12,663 nucleotides of DNA, from NCBI GenBank assembly GCA_903916165.1, contig CAIWVR010000349.1:1-12663 (forward strand). Direction: 5' to 3'. Both the position numbers and the translations under genes were made by a program. The number at the start of each line of letters is the position of its first letter. Within the stretch, counting starts at the first letter, position 1. The notes beneath the pieces were generated by a model, which did no database searches, was not told the origin of the DNA, and saw only the letters and a program-made list of their open reading frames with translations. Positions 6,221 to 12,663 of this stretch are shown here, one piece after another. This stretch comes from an uncultured Hyphomicrobiales bacterium. GTDB taxonomy: Bacteria; Pseudomonadota; Alphaproteobacteria; Rhizobiales; Beijerinckiaceae.

Positions 6221-7006
6221 CTAGATGTTGGCGATCATGCCACCGTCGATCCGCAGCACCGAGCCTGTGATGTAACTGGCCTGGCGGCTGGCGAGAAAGG
6301 CCGCCGCCGCCCCATATTCGGCCGGGTCGCCATAACGGCCAGCGGGAATGGACGCCGCGCTTTCGCGCTGGATGTCCTCGACACTGCGCCCCTCGCGTTT
6401 CGCGCGCTGCGCATCGAGAAAGGTGATGCGGTCGGTCGCGACACGGCCCGGCACAATCACATTCGCGGTCACGCCATCGCGCGCCACCTCACGCGACAGC
6501 GTCTTCGACCATGCGACGAGCGAGGCACGCAGCGTGTTCGAAATACCGAGATTGGGGATGGGCGCGATCACGCCGGACGAGGCGCTGGTGATGATCCGGC
6601 CCCATTGGCGCGCGCGCATGCCCGGCAGCACAAGGTCGGTGATGCGGATGACCGACAGCACCATGGCGTTGAATTGCGCCAGCCAGACCTGCGGGTCCTG
6701 CCCGGCGGCGGGCGTCGGGGGCGGGCCGCCCGTATTGTTGACGAGAATGTCGATCGGGCCGAGCGCGGCTTCAGCTGCAGCCACCCGTGCGTCGTGGCCA
6801 GCGAGATCGGCGAGGTCCCAGGCCATGGCATGGGTGCGCACGCCGAGCCCGGCAAGCTCGGTGGCCAGGGCCAGCAGGGCGGCCTCGTTGCGGGCGGCGA
6901 GCACGACATTGGCTCCTTCCGCCGCGAGCGCGCGCGCCATCGCAGCCCCGAGCCCGCCGCTGGCGCCGAAGATGAGGGCTGTCTTGCCGTTCAGTCCGAA
7001 ATCCAT
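6221..7006 (-). CDS. SDR-family protein lacking the catalytic Tyr and Lys
   Basis: A 261-residue short-chain dehydrogenase/reductase of the 3-oxoacyl-ACP-reductase-like type. The fold motifs are present: cofactor loop GASGGLG at 14-20, LAARN at 36-40 after beta-2, NNTGGPPP at 90-97, Ser143 at the place of the catalytic Ser, and the C-terminal GSVLRIDGGM. Aligned without gaps from Ser143 to E. coli FabG, the active-site Tyr becomes Ser156 and the Lys becomes Arg160 (segment PNLGISNTLRASL). The set NNTGGPPP plus SN-x2-R belongs to a known divergent SDR subgroup, so this is probably not a sequencing error. Whether it is an oxidoreductase at all, and on what, is unknown. The ATG at 7006 has AAGGA eight bases upstream. 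It is divergent from the methyltransferase-like gene (142-bp gap) and convergent with rmlA. Confidence 0.9.
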   Translation of the reverse strand: MDFGLNGKTALIFGASGGLGAAMARALAAEGANVVLAARNEAALLALATELAGLGVRTHAMAWDLADLAGHDARVAAAEAALGPIDILVNNTGGPPPTPAAGQDPQVWLAQFNAMVLSVIRITDLVLPGMRARQWGRIITSASSGVIAPIPNLGISNTLRASLVAWSKTLSREVARDGVTANVIVPGRVATDRITFLDAQRAKREGRSVEDIQRESAASIPAGRYGDPAEYGAAAAFLASRQASYITGSVLRIDGGMIANI

Positions 7007-7148
7007 GTCGCTGGTCCTTGTCTTGCTGGTCGCGGGCTGCTGTCAGGCGCGGCAGACTAGAAGAACTGCGCGCCAGGGGAAGCGATTTGTTGGTCGCGCG
7101 TCCCCGTGCCATCATCCGTACCAAGCAAGATTGAGGGGAGAGACGGCG

Positions 7149-7883
7149 ATGGCGAAGATGACGCGACTTGCGGTTGTGATGCGTGCGGCTTTCACCATCG
7201 GCTTCGCTCTGTTGGGGGCAGCCGTTCCGGCCCTCGCGCAGGATTATGCGGCGGTCCTTGCAGCACCCGACCGCAGCGACGCCGACCGGGCCAATGATTT
7301 AAAGCGCAAAGCGCTGGAATTACTGACATTCTCTGGTCCGAAGACCGGCTGGCGTGTACTCGACATGGGTGCGGGCGCGGGCTATTCGACCGAACTGATG
7401 GCGCGCGCCGTTGGCCCAACCGGCAAGGTGTGGGGCCAGAGCGACAAGGTCTCCGAGCGTTTCGCGGCGCGGCTGATGACGCCGGGCATGGCCAATGTCC
7501 AGGCGGTGCTCGCGCCCTTCGATGCGCCGGCACCGGCGGGCGTGACCAATCTCGATCTCGTCACCTTCTTCTTCGCCTATCACGACACGACCTTCATGGA
7601 GGTCGACCGTGCGAAAATGAACAAGGCGATCTTCGACGCGCTGAAGCCCGGCGGATTCCTCGTGATCGCGGACCATTCGGCGCGGCCCGGCGAGGGCACC
7701 ACCGTCGGCAAGACGACGCATCGCATCGAGGAAAGCACGCTGGTCGCCGAAGTCACCGCGGCCGGGTTCAAACATGTCGCAACGGGAGATTTCCTGCGCA
7801 ATCCCGAGGACCCGCGCACGGTTTCCGTCAATCGGTCGGGCATCAAGAACGACGAATTTGTCGTGCGCTTCCAGAAGCCGTGA
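7149..7883 (+). CDS. Class I SAM methyltransferase-like protein with a signal peptide
   Basis: A 244-residue protein. Residues 1-30 look like a Sec signal: basic start (MAKMTRLAVVMR), hydrophobic core, and a likely cut after PALA before Gln31. The rest has the Rossmann methyltransferase motif I VLDMGAGAGYS at 70-80, a motif II-like region near 134-142, and LKPGGFLVIADHSARPG at 165-181. It resembles the predicted methyltransferases of the COG4798 type, for which I know no substrate. SAM is not expected in the periplasm, so either the signal is not cleaved or used, or the protein has another role. The chosen ATG follows GAGGGGAGAG by about six bases. Its stop codon abuts that of hemN on the other strand. 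Confidence 0.87.
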   Translation: MAKMTRLAVVMRAAFTIGFALLGAAVPALAQDYAAVLAAPDRSDADRANDLKRKALELLTFSGPKTGWRVLDMGAGAGYSTELMARAVGPTGKVWGQSDKVSERFAARLMTPGMANVQAVLAPFDAPAPAGVTNLDLVTFFFAYHDTTFMEVDRAKMNKAIFDALKPGGFLVIADHSARPGEGTTVGKTTHRIEESTLVAEVTAAGFKHVATGDFLRNPEDPRTVSVNRSGIKNDEFVVRFQKP

Positions 7884-9260
7884 TCAGAGCACGATCGAGT
7901 GGCGCGCCTGCCCGCGGGTGAGATAGGTGTCGAAGGTGGAGGCGACGATGCGTGCCAGCGTCACGCCCTCGGGCGTCAGAATGATGCGCGCATCGGTGCG
8001 CCTGAGCAGGCCGTCGTGCTGGAGACTGTCGAGCGCCGGGATTTCGGTGCGCCACCATTGCGCATCGCTGCCGAAGATACGGCCTGCCTCGTCGAGATCG
8101 ATGGCCCCGTCGCACATGATTCGTTCGATCACATGGCCACGCAGCCTGTCGTCGAGGCTGAGCGCATGTCCCTTCGCCACCGGCAGGTGGCCGGCATGGA
8201 TGGCGCGTGACCATCTGCCGGTTTCGGCTTCGTTCTGCACATAACCGAAAGGCATGCGCCCGATCGCCGTGACGCCAAAGCCCAGCAGCGTCTCTGCATC
8301 GTCATCGGTGTAACCCTGAAAATTGCGGTGCAGGCGACCGGCTTCTGCCGCCAGCGCCAGGGAATCCGTCGGCACGGCAAAATGATCGATGCCAATCTGG
8401 CGATAGCCGCGGGCGACGAGCGCCGCAGCCGCACTGCGGGCCTGGGCTGCGCGGTCCTGCGGGCCGGGCAGGGCGTCCTCGTCGATCATGCGCTGGTTCT
8501 TGGCCATCCACGGCACATGCGCATAGCCAAACAGGGCGATGCGGTCGGGCTTCATGGCGGTGCATTCGGCCACGGTCTTGCAGAGGGCGCTCACCGTTTG
8601 CTGCGGCAGGCCGTAGATCAGGTCGAAATTCAAGCGCGCGATCCCGGCCGCGCGCAGCTTTTCTGTCACGGATTCGACCAGTGCCGCCGGCTGGATGCGG
8701 TTGATGGCGGCCTGGACGCGTGGGTCGAATTCCTGCACCCCGAGGCTCGCACGGGTAAAGCCGAGCGCGCCGATGCGGGCGATCATGGCGTCGGTGATGG
8801 TGCGCGGGTCGGTCTCGATGGCGAGTTCGGCATCCGCAGCCAGATTGAACCTTTCGCGAAAGCGCCCGACGAGGCGGCTGAGATCGTCAGGCTTCAGGGC
8901 GGTGGGTGTGCCTCCACCGAAATGAAGATGCGCCGCGCGCATGCGGGCGGGAAGGGCTGCCGCGACCAGGTTAATCTCGGCGAGAAGGCTGTCGACATAG
9001 GAGGTCACGGGCGCGTAGCGCGCCGCGAGCTTCATGTTGCAGCCGCAGTACCAGCACATCTGCTGACAGAACGGGATGTGAGCATAAAGGGAGAGCGGGG
9101 TCGCAGGATCAAGACCCGCCAGCCAGTCACGAGAGACAGTTTCGGGGAAGTGTTTCGCAAAATGCGGTGCGGTGGGATAGCTGGTGTAGCGCGGTGCCGC
9201 CTGCCGGGCGTAGCGGGCCCGGGCCGCTGCGCCTTGTGTCGTCTGTGCCTCAAGACGCAC
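7884..9260 (-). CDS. hemN: Oxygen-independent coproporphyrinogen III oxidase
   Basis: HemN is the radical-SAM enzyme that decarboxylates two propionates of coproporphyrinogen III to give protoporphyrinogen IX without oxygen, in the cytoplasm. The 458 residues match the E. coli enzyme in length. The cluster motif is Cys65-x3-Cys69-x2-Cys72 followed by Gly-Cys74, as in true HemN rather than the HemW look-alikes, with Tyr59 in YAHIPFC. GGGTPT at 115-120, ETDPR, SLGVQEFDP and FNFDLIYGLP-like segments follow, and the C-terminal HemN domain with GFG-x-TAIG is present. The start is GTG, backed by AAGGA eight bases upstream. Two FNR/FixK-like sites lie 67 and 116 bases ahead, consistent with the well-known low-oxygen control of hemN in alphaproteobacteria. 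Confidence 0.96.
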   Translation of the reverse strand: MRLEAQTTQGAAARARYARQAAPRYTSYPTAPHFAKHFPETVSRDWLAGLDPATPLSLYAHIPFCQQMCWYCGCNMKLAARYAPVTSYVDSLLAEINLVAAALPARMRAAHLHFGGGTPTALKPDDLSRLVGRFRERFNLAADAELAIETDPRTITDAMIARIGALGFTRASLGVQEFDPRVQAAINRIQPAALVESVTEKLRAAGIARLNFDLIYGLPQQTVSALCKTVAECTAMKPDRIALFGYAHVPWMAKNQRMIDEDALPGPQDRAAQARSAAAALVARGYRQIGIDHFAVPTDSLALAAEAGRLHRNFQGYTDDDAETLLGFGVTAIGRMPFGYVQNEAETGRWSRAIHAGHLPVAKGHALSLDDRLRGHVIERIMCDGAIDLDEAGRIFGSDAQWWRTEIPALDSLQHDGLLRRTDARIILTPEGVTLARIVASTFDTYLTRGQARHSIVL

Positions 9261-9326
9261 GGGCTGGTTCCTTCGGTCGAGAGCATGGCCTGCCGGGAAG
9301 ATGCGGCAGTCTCTCGCCCCTCCACC

Positions 9327-9340
9327 TTGATCTGCACCAA
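9327..9340 (-). promoter_or_regulatory. Weaker FNR/FixK-like site before hemN
   Basis: TTGAT-CTGC-ACCAA keeps the TTG-N8-CAA core and differs by one base from TTGAT-N4-ATCAA. Its centre is 50 bp nearer to hemN than the stronger site, that is, on roughly the same face of the helix. It may be a second activator or a repressor position. Confidence 0.4.
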
Positions 9341-9376
9341 GACGTGCCAGTTTGGCAGGGTCATGTGCCGGTGGAT

Positions 9377-9390
9377 TTGACCTGGATCAA
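9377..9390 (-). promoter_or_regulatory. FNR/FixK box before hemN
   Basis: TTGAC-CTGG-ATCAA departs by one base from the FNR consensus TTGAT-N4-ATCAA and fits FnrL/FixK sites of alphaproteobacteria exactly at the TTGA-N6-TCAA core. It stands 116 bases before the GTG of hemN, between hemN and the end of the binding-protein gene. If the site is centred near -41.5, transcription would begin around 9342. Confidence 0.7.
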
Positions 9391-9541
9391 CCTGTCAGGC
9401 CCATGGCAGGGTCTGAATCTTCGGTCAGGCAGCCGCCTGTGCGACGGGGATGGCGCACGCTCGGCGTCGGCCCCGCCTCTGGGCTCGGCCCCGCGCTGTT
9501 GGGCAGCATGGCGGCCGGGCCAAGGCGTGGAATATGGCGTT

Positions 9542-10570
9542 TTATTTGAGAACATTCCGCGCGGCGTCGACGATCTCCTTGGGTGCCGCGTAAAGCTTTC
9601 CGACCATCGCCTGCACCTCTTCGCCTGACGTCGGCGACAGGATCAGCGCAGATTTTTCTGCATCCGCCACGAATTTATCGTCTTTATAGAGCTGCGCGAA
9701 AGCCGTCCGCAGCAGCTTGACCGCCTCGGCGGGGTTGTCGGCGGCCATGATGTAGGGGCGCGCAAAGTCCTGCTGGCTGGTGACAAGTTCGACAACGGCG
9801 CGCGCTTCCGGATTGATGGTTGAGTCCCACACAAGTGGCACTTTGCGCGCGGTGAGTTCCGGGTTGGGCTTCACGCCAACCTCGAAGAGCAGGTTAATCT
9901 TGCCGTCGCGGATCCAGTCGGGCCGCTGCGAGGTCAGGCTCGCCCAGTCCACACCACAGAAGCCGTCGACTTCGCGCCGTTCCATGGCGAGCAGAATGTC
10001 GCCGGTCCCCTTGTAGCCGGAGACGATGTCGAAGTTGAGAGCCGAGGTGGTGCGATGCAGTTTCGCATAGTCGCTGGAGGAGCTGCCGGCACCGGCCGCG
10101 CCGATGACCGCCTTTGTATGTTTTGCGTCGGCAACGGATTTGACCGCTGACTGGTGCCAGGTCACGCACAGGCGCGAGCCGCTGTCGGCGCTGGTCAGAT
10201 AGATGAGCTTGTCAGGGTCATATTGCCGCCGCGTCCGGTCATCGAAGAGGGGTGCCACGATGGCACCTGGCGTGATCGCGCCGAACACTGTGCCGTCTTT
10301 GGCTGCCACGCGGGCGATATAGGACGTCGCGGTGGCACTCCCGGCACCGGGCATGTTCTGCACGACGAGGCCAGGCTGTCCTGGAATGACCCGCGAAAGA
10401 TGACGCGCAAAGAGCCGCGCATAAGCATCGAACCCACCACCAACATCGTTGCCGACGATGATGGTGAGCGTGCGCCCTGCATAGAAGTCGGCGGCGCGCG
10501 TCGTGGTCGATGCGAAGGCGACGCTGGCGACATATGCGCCAGCCGCGAAAATCATTCCCCTGTGCAGCAT
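9542..10570 (-). CDS. Bug/TctC-type periplasmic solute-binding protein
   Basis: A 342-residue member of the tripartite tricarboxylate transporter receptor family. A signal peptide covers about residues 1-27 (cut near TRA-AD). The mature protein begins with the family opening DFY...LTIIVG, then VGGGFDAYARLFARHL at 43-58, PGQPGLVVQNMPGAGS at 63-78 (the family's P-x3-VV-N-PGAGG-like region) and GTVFGAITPG. These lobes bind carboxylates between two domains. There are only two cysteines, Cys135 and Cys205, which match those of the second binding protein at 11633. The substrate cannot be told from sequence, and no TctA or TctB membrane gene is nearby. GGAG lies seven bases before the ATG. It is divergent from the dioxygenase gene and may be induced by the same compound. 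Confidence 0.92.
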   Translation of the reverse strand: MLHRGMIFAAGAYVASVAFASTTTRAADFYAGRTLTIIVGNDVGGGFDAYARLFARHLSRVIPGQPGLVVQNMPGAGSATATSYIARVAAKDGTVFGAITPGAIVAPLFDDRTRRQYDPDKLIYLTSADSGSRLCVTWHQSAVKSVADAKHTKAVIGAAGAGSSSSDYAKLHRTTSALNFDIVSGYKGTGDILLAMERREVDGFCGVDWASLTSQRPDWIRDGKINLLFEVGVKPNPELTARKVPLVWDSTINPEARAVVELVTSQQDFARPYIMAADNPAEAVKLLRTAFAQLYKDDKFVADAEKSALILSPTSGEEVQAMVGKLYAAPKEIVDAARNVLK

Positions 10571-10590
10571 TTACGTCTCCAAACCTACGT

Positions 10591-10600
10591 TATCGCGATA
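10591..10600. promoter_or_regulatory. Palindrome TATCGCGATA in the divergent promoter region
   Basis: A perfect 10-bp palindrome inside an AT-rich patch 20 bases ahead of the binding-protein start on the minus strand. Its place would overlap a promoter for that gene, which suggests an operator. No regulator gene adjoins it. Confidence 0.35.
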
Positions 10601-10608
10601 TAATTGCA

Positions 10609-10630
10609 GATGGCGGGCACCGCCGCCATC
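10609..10630. other. Inverted repeat GATGGCGG-N6-CCGCCATC
   Basis: A perfect 8-bp inverted repeat with a 6-base loop midway between the divergent binding-protein and dioxygenase genes. It could be an operator or, if transcribed from the minus strand, a leader hairpin. No T-run follows on either side. Confidence 0.4.
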
Positions 10631-10654
10631 GCTTTGTCGGTTGGCACGCCTCCG

Positions 10655-10682
10655 TTGACATGCCCGGTCCGGAAGCTATCGT
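10655..10682 (+). promoter_or_regulatory. Probable promoter of the dioxygenase operon
   Basis: A perfect -35 TTGACA (10655-10660) is followed after 16 bases by TATCGT (10677-10682), an acceptable alphaproteobacterial -10 within CTATCGT. Transcription would start near 10689, about 40 bases before the dioxygenase ATG. Confidence 0.5.
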
Positions 10683-10730
10683 GGCGGCGGCTCAGGCTGG
10701 CACCAGACCGGCAGGCCCGTGGAGAGAAAT

Positions 10731-11594
10731 ATGGGTTTAGCAGCCGCGTCGGACGCCGCTCAAAAGATTAACGTCGTTCCGCTCAGCTCCGCACTGGGCG
10801 CTGATATCGTCGGGGTCGACCTTCGCGCGCCCATCGACGATGCGACCACCCATGTCATCCGCCAGGCCTGGAAAGACCATCTGGTGATTCGCCTGCGCGG
10901 GCAGGAGCTGTCGGAAGACGATCAGGTGCGCTTTGGCGAGACCTTTGGTCCGCTGAACCGCAGCGCCAGGAAGCGCGCGCACCACAATGCCGCCAATCCG
11001 GCGGTCATGCTGATTTCCAACATCCGGGAAAATGGCCAGCTGATCGGTGCCTTGCCCGACGGCGAAATGCAGTTCCACACCGACCAGTCGCATCAGGAGA
11101 CGCCGTGCTCGGGCACGATGCTCTATGCGCTGGAGGTGCCGCGTGTCGGCGGCGACACTTTGTTCGCCAATGGCTACACCGCCTATGAGACGCTTCCCGA
11201 CGCGATCAAGCAGCGGCTTGCCGGCAAGCGCGCCCTGCATGCCTATGATTACGACAATGCCTCGACACGACGCGGCACGGTGCTGAAGGAGGGCGTGCCC
11301 CATGCCGTGCACCCCGTCGTGCGCACCCACCCCGAGACGGGTCGCAAGGCGCTTTATGTCAACCGGCTGATGACCCTGCGCATCGAGGATATCGAGCCGC
11401 AGGAGAGCGAAGATCTCCTGCAGATGCTCTTTGACCATATCGAGCGGAAAGATTTCGTCTGGGGCCAGACATGGAAGCCCGGCGATGTCGTGCTCTGGGA
11501 CAATCGCTGCACGGTGCATGCGCGGACGGATTTCTCTGCCGCCGAGCGCCGTCTCATGCGCCGCGTCACCATTCTCGGCGAAAAGCCGTTCTGA
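10731..11594 (+). CDS. TauD/TfdA-family Fe(II)/2-oxoglutarate dioxygenase
   Basis: A 287-residue non-haem iron oxygenase that would hydroxylate an organic substrate while turning 2-oxoglutarate to succinate and CO2. The iron triad is His116-x-Asp118 (FHTDQSH) and His263 (CTVHAR). Arg278, 15 residues after the distal His, matches TauD Arg270, which holds 2-oxoglutarate, and the end RRxxxRxTILGxKPF is TauD-like. The N-terminal half has the family LGADIVGVDL and HLVIRLRGQ segments. The ATG at 10731 is preferred to a GTG at 10719 because GGAGAG lies between them, four bases before the ATG. The binding-protein gene follows 38 bases later in the same direction. The substrate is unknown: sulfonates, phenoxyacids and other carboxylates are all used by this family. 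Confidence 0.93.
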   Translation: MGLAAASDAAQKINVVPLSSALGADIVGVDLRAPIDDATTHVIRQAWKDHLVIRLRGQELSEDDQVRFGETFGPLNRSARKRAHHNAANPAVMLISNIRENGQLIGALPDGEMQFHTDQSHQETPCSGTMLYALEVPRVGGDTLFANGYTAYETLPDAIKQRLAGKRALHAYDYDNASTRRGTVLKEGVPHAVHPVVRTHPETGRKALYVNRLMTLRIEDIEPQESEDLLQMLFDHIERKDFVWGQTWKPGDVVLWDNRCTVHARTDFSAAERRLMRRVTILGEKPF

Positions 11595-11632
11595 ACAGGG
11601 CCGCCGCACAAGACGGCGCAAAAGGGGGATGT

Positions 11633-12661
11633 ATGCGCAATTCCATCATGAAAGGTGCCGTGCTGCTGGCACTTGGCGCGGTCGGCCTGAACGCGCCCGC
11701 ACGCGCGCAGGACGTCGCGGACTTCTACAAGACGAAAAACGTCGAGCTCTTCATCGGCTATAGCGTCGGCGGCGGCTATGACATTTACGGACGCCTCGTC
11801 GCGCGTCATCTCGGGCGTTTCCTGCCGGGCAATCCCACCGTCGTTCCGCGCAACATGGAGGGTGCCGGCAGCGTGCGCCTCACCAATTGGCTCTATGGTG
11901 CAGCGACGCGCGATGGCTCTGTCATCGGCACGATCAGCCGTGGCGTGCCCTTTGATCCGATTCTCGGCCGCCCCGGCTCACAATTCGAGGCCGTGAAATT
12001 TTCCTGGATCGGCAGCGCCAATGACGAAGTCAGCATGTGCATGGTGATGGCCTCGACCGGTGTCACCACATTCGAAGACCTGAAGAAAAAGGAGATCGTC
12101 GTCGGTGCCGCCGGCGCGTCATCCGACGATGACCAGTTCCCGCGCGTCATCAACGCCGTGCTGGGCACGACCATGAGGGTCATCAGTGGCTATCCGGGCG
12201 GCAACGATATTTCGCTCGCCATGGAGCGTGGCGAGGTGCAGGGCCGCTGTGGCTGGTCGTGGTCGAGCATGAAATCGACGCATGCGCATTGGGTGAAAGA
12301 CAAGAAGGTCACGCTGCTCGCCCAGCTCGGCCTCTCGAAACATGCCGACCTGCCCAATGTGCCCTCGATCATGGATTTTGCCAAGACTTCGGAAGACAAG
12401 GCGATGCTGCGCCTGATCTTTGCGCGCCAGGGGCTCGGCCGTCCGTTCCTCGCGCCGCCGGGCATTCCCGCCGAACGTCTGGCCGCCTTGCGCAAGGCAT
12501 TTGACGCGGCGATGAAGGATGCTGATTTCCTCGCGGATGCCGACAAGGGCAAGATGGAGATCAATCCGCTCACCGGCCCGCAGGTCGAGGCGCTGGTCGC
12601 GCAGGTCTATGCGGAAGTCTCGCCCGAGATTGCCAAAAAAGTGGCCGCCATGCTGCCGTGA
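11633..12661 (+). CDS. Bug/TctC-type periplasmic solute-binding protein, second copy
   Basis: A 342-residue paralogue of the protein at 9542-10570. A signal peptide spans about residues 1-25 (cut at ARA before Gln26). The mature part has DFYKTKNVELFIG, VGGGYDIYGRLVARHL at 45-60, PGNPTVVPRNMEGAGS at 65-80 and GSVIGTISRG. Its only cysteines, Cys136 and Cys206, are 70 residues apart, exactly as in the paralogue. A short GGGGG stretch lies four bases before the ATG. It follows the dioxygenase gene with a 38-base gap that holds only a weak 5-bp stem, so the two are probably one operon. It likely delivers the dioxygenase's substrate or a related acid, but the membrane partner is elsewhere or absent. 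The stop is two bases from the window end. Confidence 0.93.
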   Translation: MRNSIMKGAVLLALGAVGLNAPARAQDVADFYKTKNVELFIGYSVGGGYDIYGRLVARHLGRFLPGNPTVVPRNMEGAGSVRLTNWLYGAATRDGSVIGTISRGVPFDPILGRPGSQFEAVKFSWIGSANDEVSMCMVMASTGVTTFEDLKKKEIVVGAAGASSDDDQFPRVINAVLGTTMRVISGYPGGNDISLAMERGEVQGRCGWSWSSMKSTHAHWVKDKKVTLLAQLGLSKHADLPNVPSIMDFAKTSEDKAMLRLIFARQGLGRPFLAPPGIPAERLAALRKAFDAAMKDADFLADADKGKMEINPLTGPQVEALVAQVYAEVSPEIAKKVAAMLP

Positions 12662-12663
12662 GG

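Noticed and set aside
6212..7060. 282-codon plus-strand frame opposite the SDR gene
   Set aside because: Gly/Arg-rich antisense shadow; the SDR motifs on the other strand are unambiguous.
6348..7148. In-frame upstream extension of the methyltransferase-like gene
   Set aside because: It lies antisense to the SDR gene. The ATG at 7149 has a strong ribosome-binding site and opens a signal peptide.
8328..9380. 350-codon plus-strand frame opposite hemN
   Set aside because: Antisense shadow of hemN, extending into its promoter region.
9467..9494. Direct repeat TCGGCCCCGC, twice, 18 bp apart
   Set aside because: Short GC-rich words like this are expected by chance; no link to a promoter or terminator was seen.
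10719..10730. GTG start four codons upstream for the dioxygenase
   Set aside because: The ribosome-binding GGAGAG lies inside this extension, so the ATG at 10731 is the better start.
11602..11618. CGCCG-N7-CGGCG stem between the dioxygenase and second binding-protein genes
   Set aside because: Only five pairs, no T-run, and the genes are 38 bases apart, so a terminator is unlikely.

Overview
The window looks like GC-rich alphaproteobacterial chromosome, perhaps from the Hyphomicrobiales. This is inferred from gene content, a CtrA-like TTAA-N7-TTAA site and FNR/FixK-type TTGA-N6-TCAA sites; there is no rRNA or other marker to confirm it. No tRNA, insertion sequence or CRISPR array was seen. 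The layout is ten complete genes and one gene cut by the left edge.

Left part (1-1686): the minus strand is one uninterrupted reading frame that starts at 1686 and runs off the window. Its 562 visible residues are almost wholly an octapeptide repeat of the type L-[ST]-T-x-Q-[VI]-A-A, nested in a 17-octad (136 residue, 408 bp) super-repeat. Every other frame over this DNA is also long and open, so this gene is easy to miss or miscall. The 322 bp upstream hold a CtrA-like box overlapping a 12-bp palindrome.

Middle part (2009-6206): a small cupin very close to the bacterial manganese (R)-hydroxynitrile lyases (minus) stands divergent from the four dTDP-L-rhamnose genes (plus) in the order rmlC, then a 211-bp gap, then the tightly overlapping rmlB-rmlD-rmlA. 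Together these four enzymes convert glucose-1-phosphate and dTTP to dTDP-L-rhamnose for surface polysaccharide or glycoconjugate. The cupin/rmlC divergent region is AT-rich and contains overlapping dyads, one with an FNR/FixK core.

Right-centre (6221-9260): an SDR-family protein that has lost the catalytic Tyr and Lys (minus), a SAM-methyltransferase-like protein with an apparent Sec signal peptide (plus), and hemN, the oxygen-independent coproporphyrinogen III oxidase (minus, GTG start). hemN is preceded by a near-consensus FNR/FixK box and a second weaker one exactly 50 bp away. The methyltransferase and hemN stop codons abut with no spacer.

Right end (9542-12661): a Bug/TctC-type periplasmic binding protein (minus), divergent from a TauD/TfdA-type Fe(II)/2-oxoglutarate dioxygenase and a second Bug/TctC-type protein that form a probable operon (plus). 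No TctA/TctB membrane partner is present. Both binding proteins are 342 residues and carry only two cysteines, at matching places. The block probably serves capture and oxidative breakdown of an unidentified organic acid or sulfonate.
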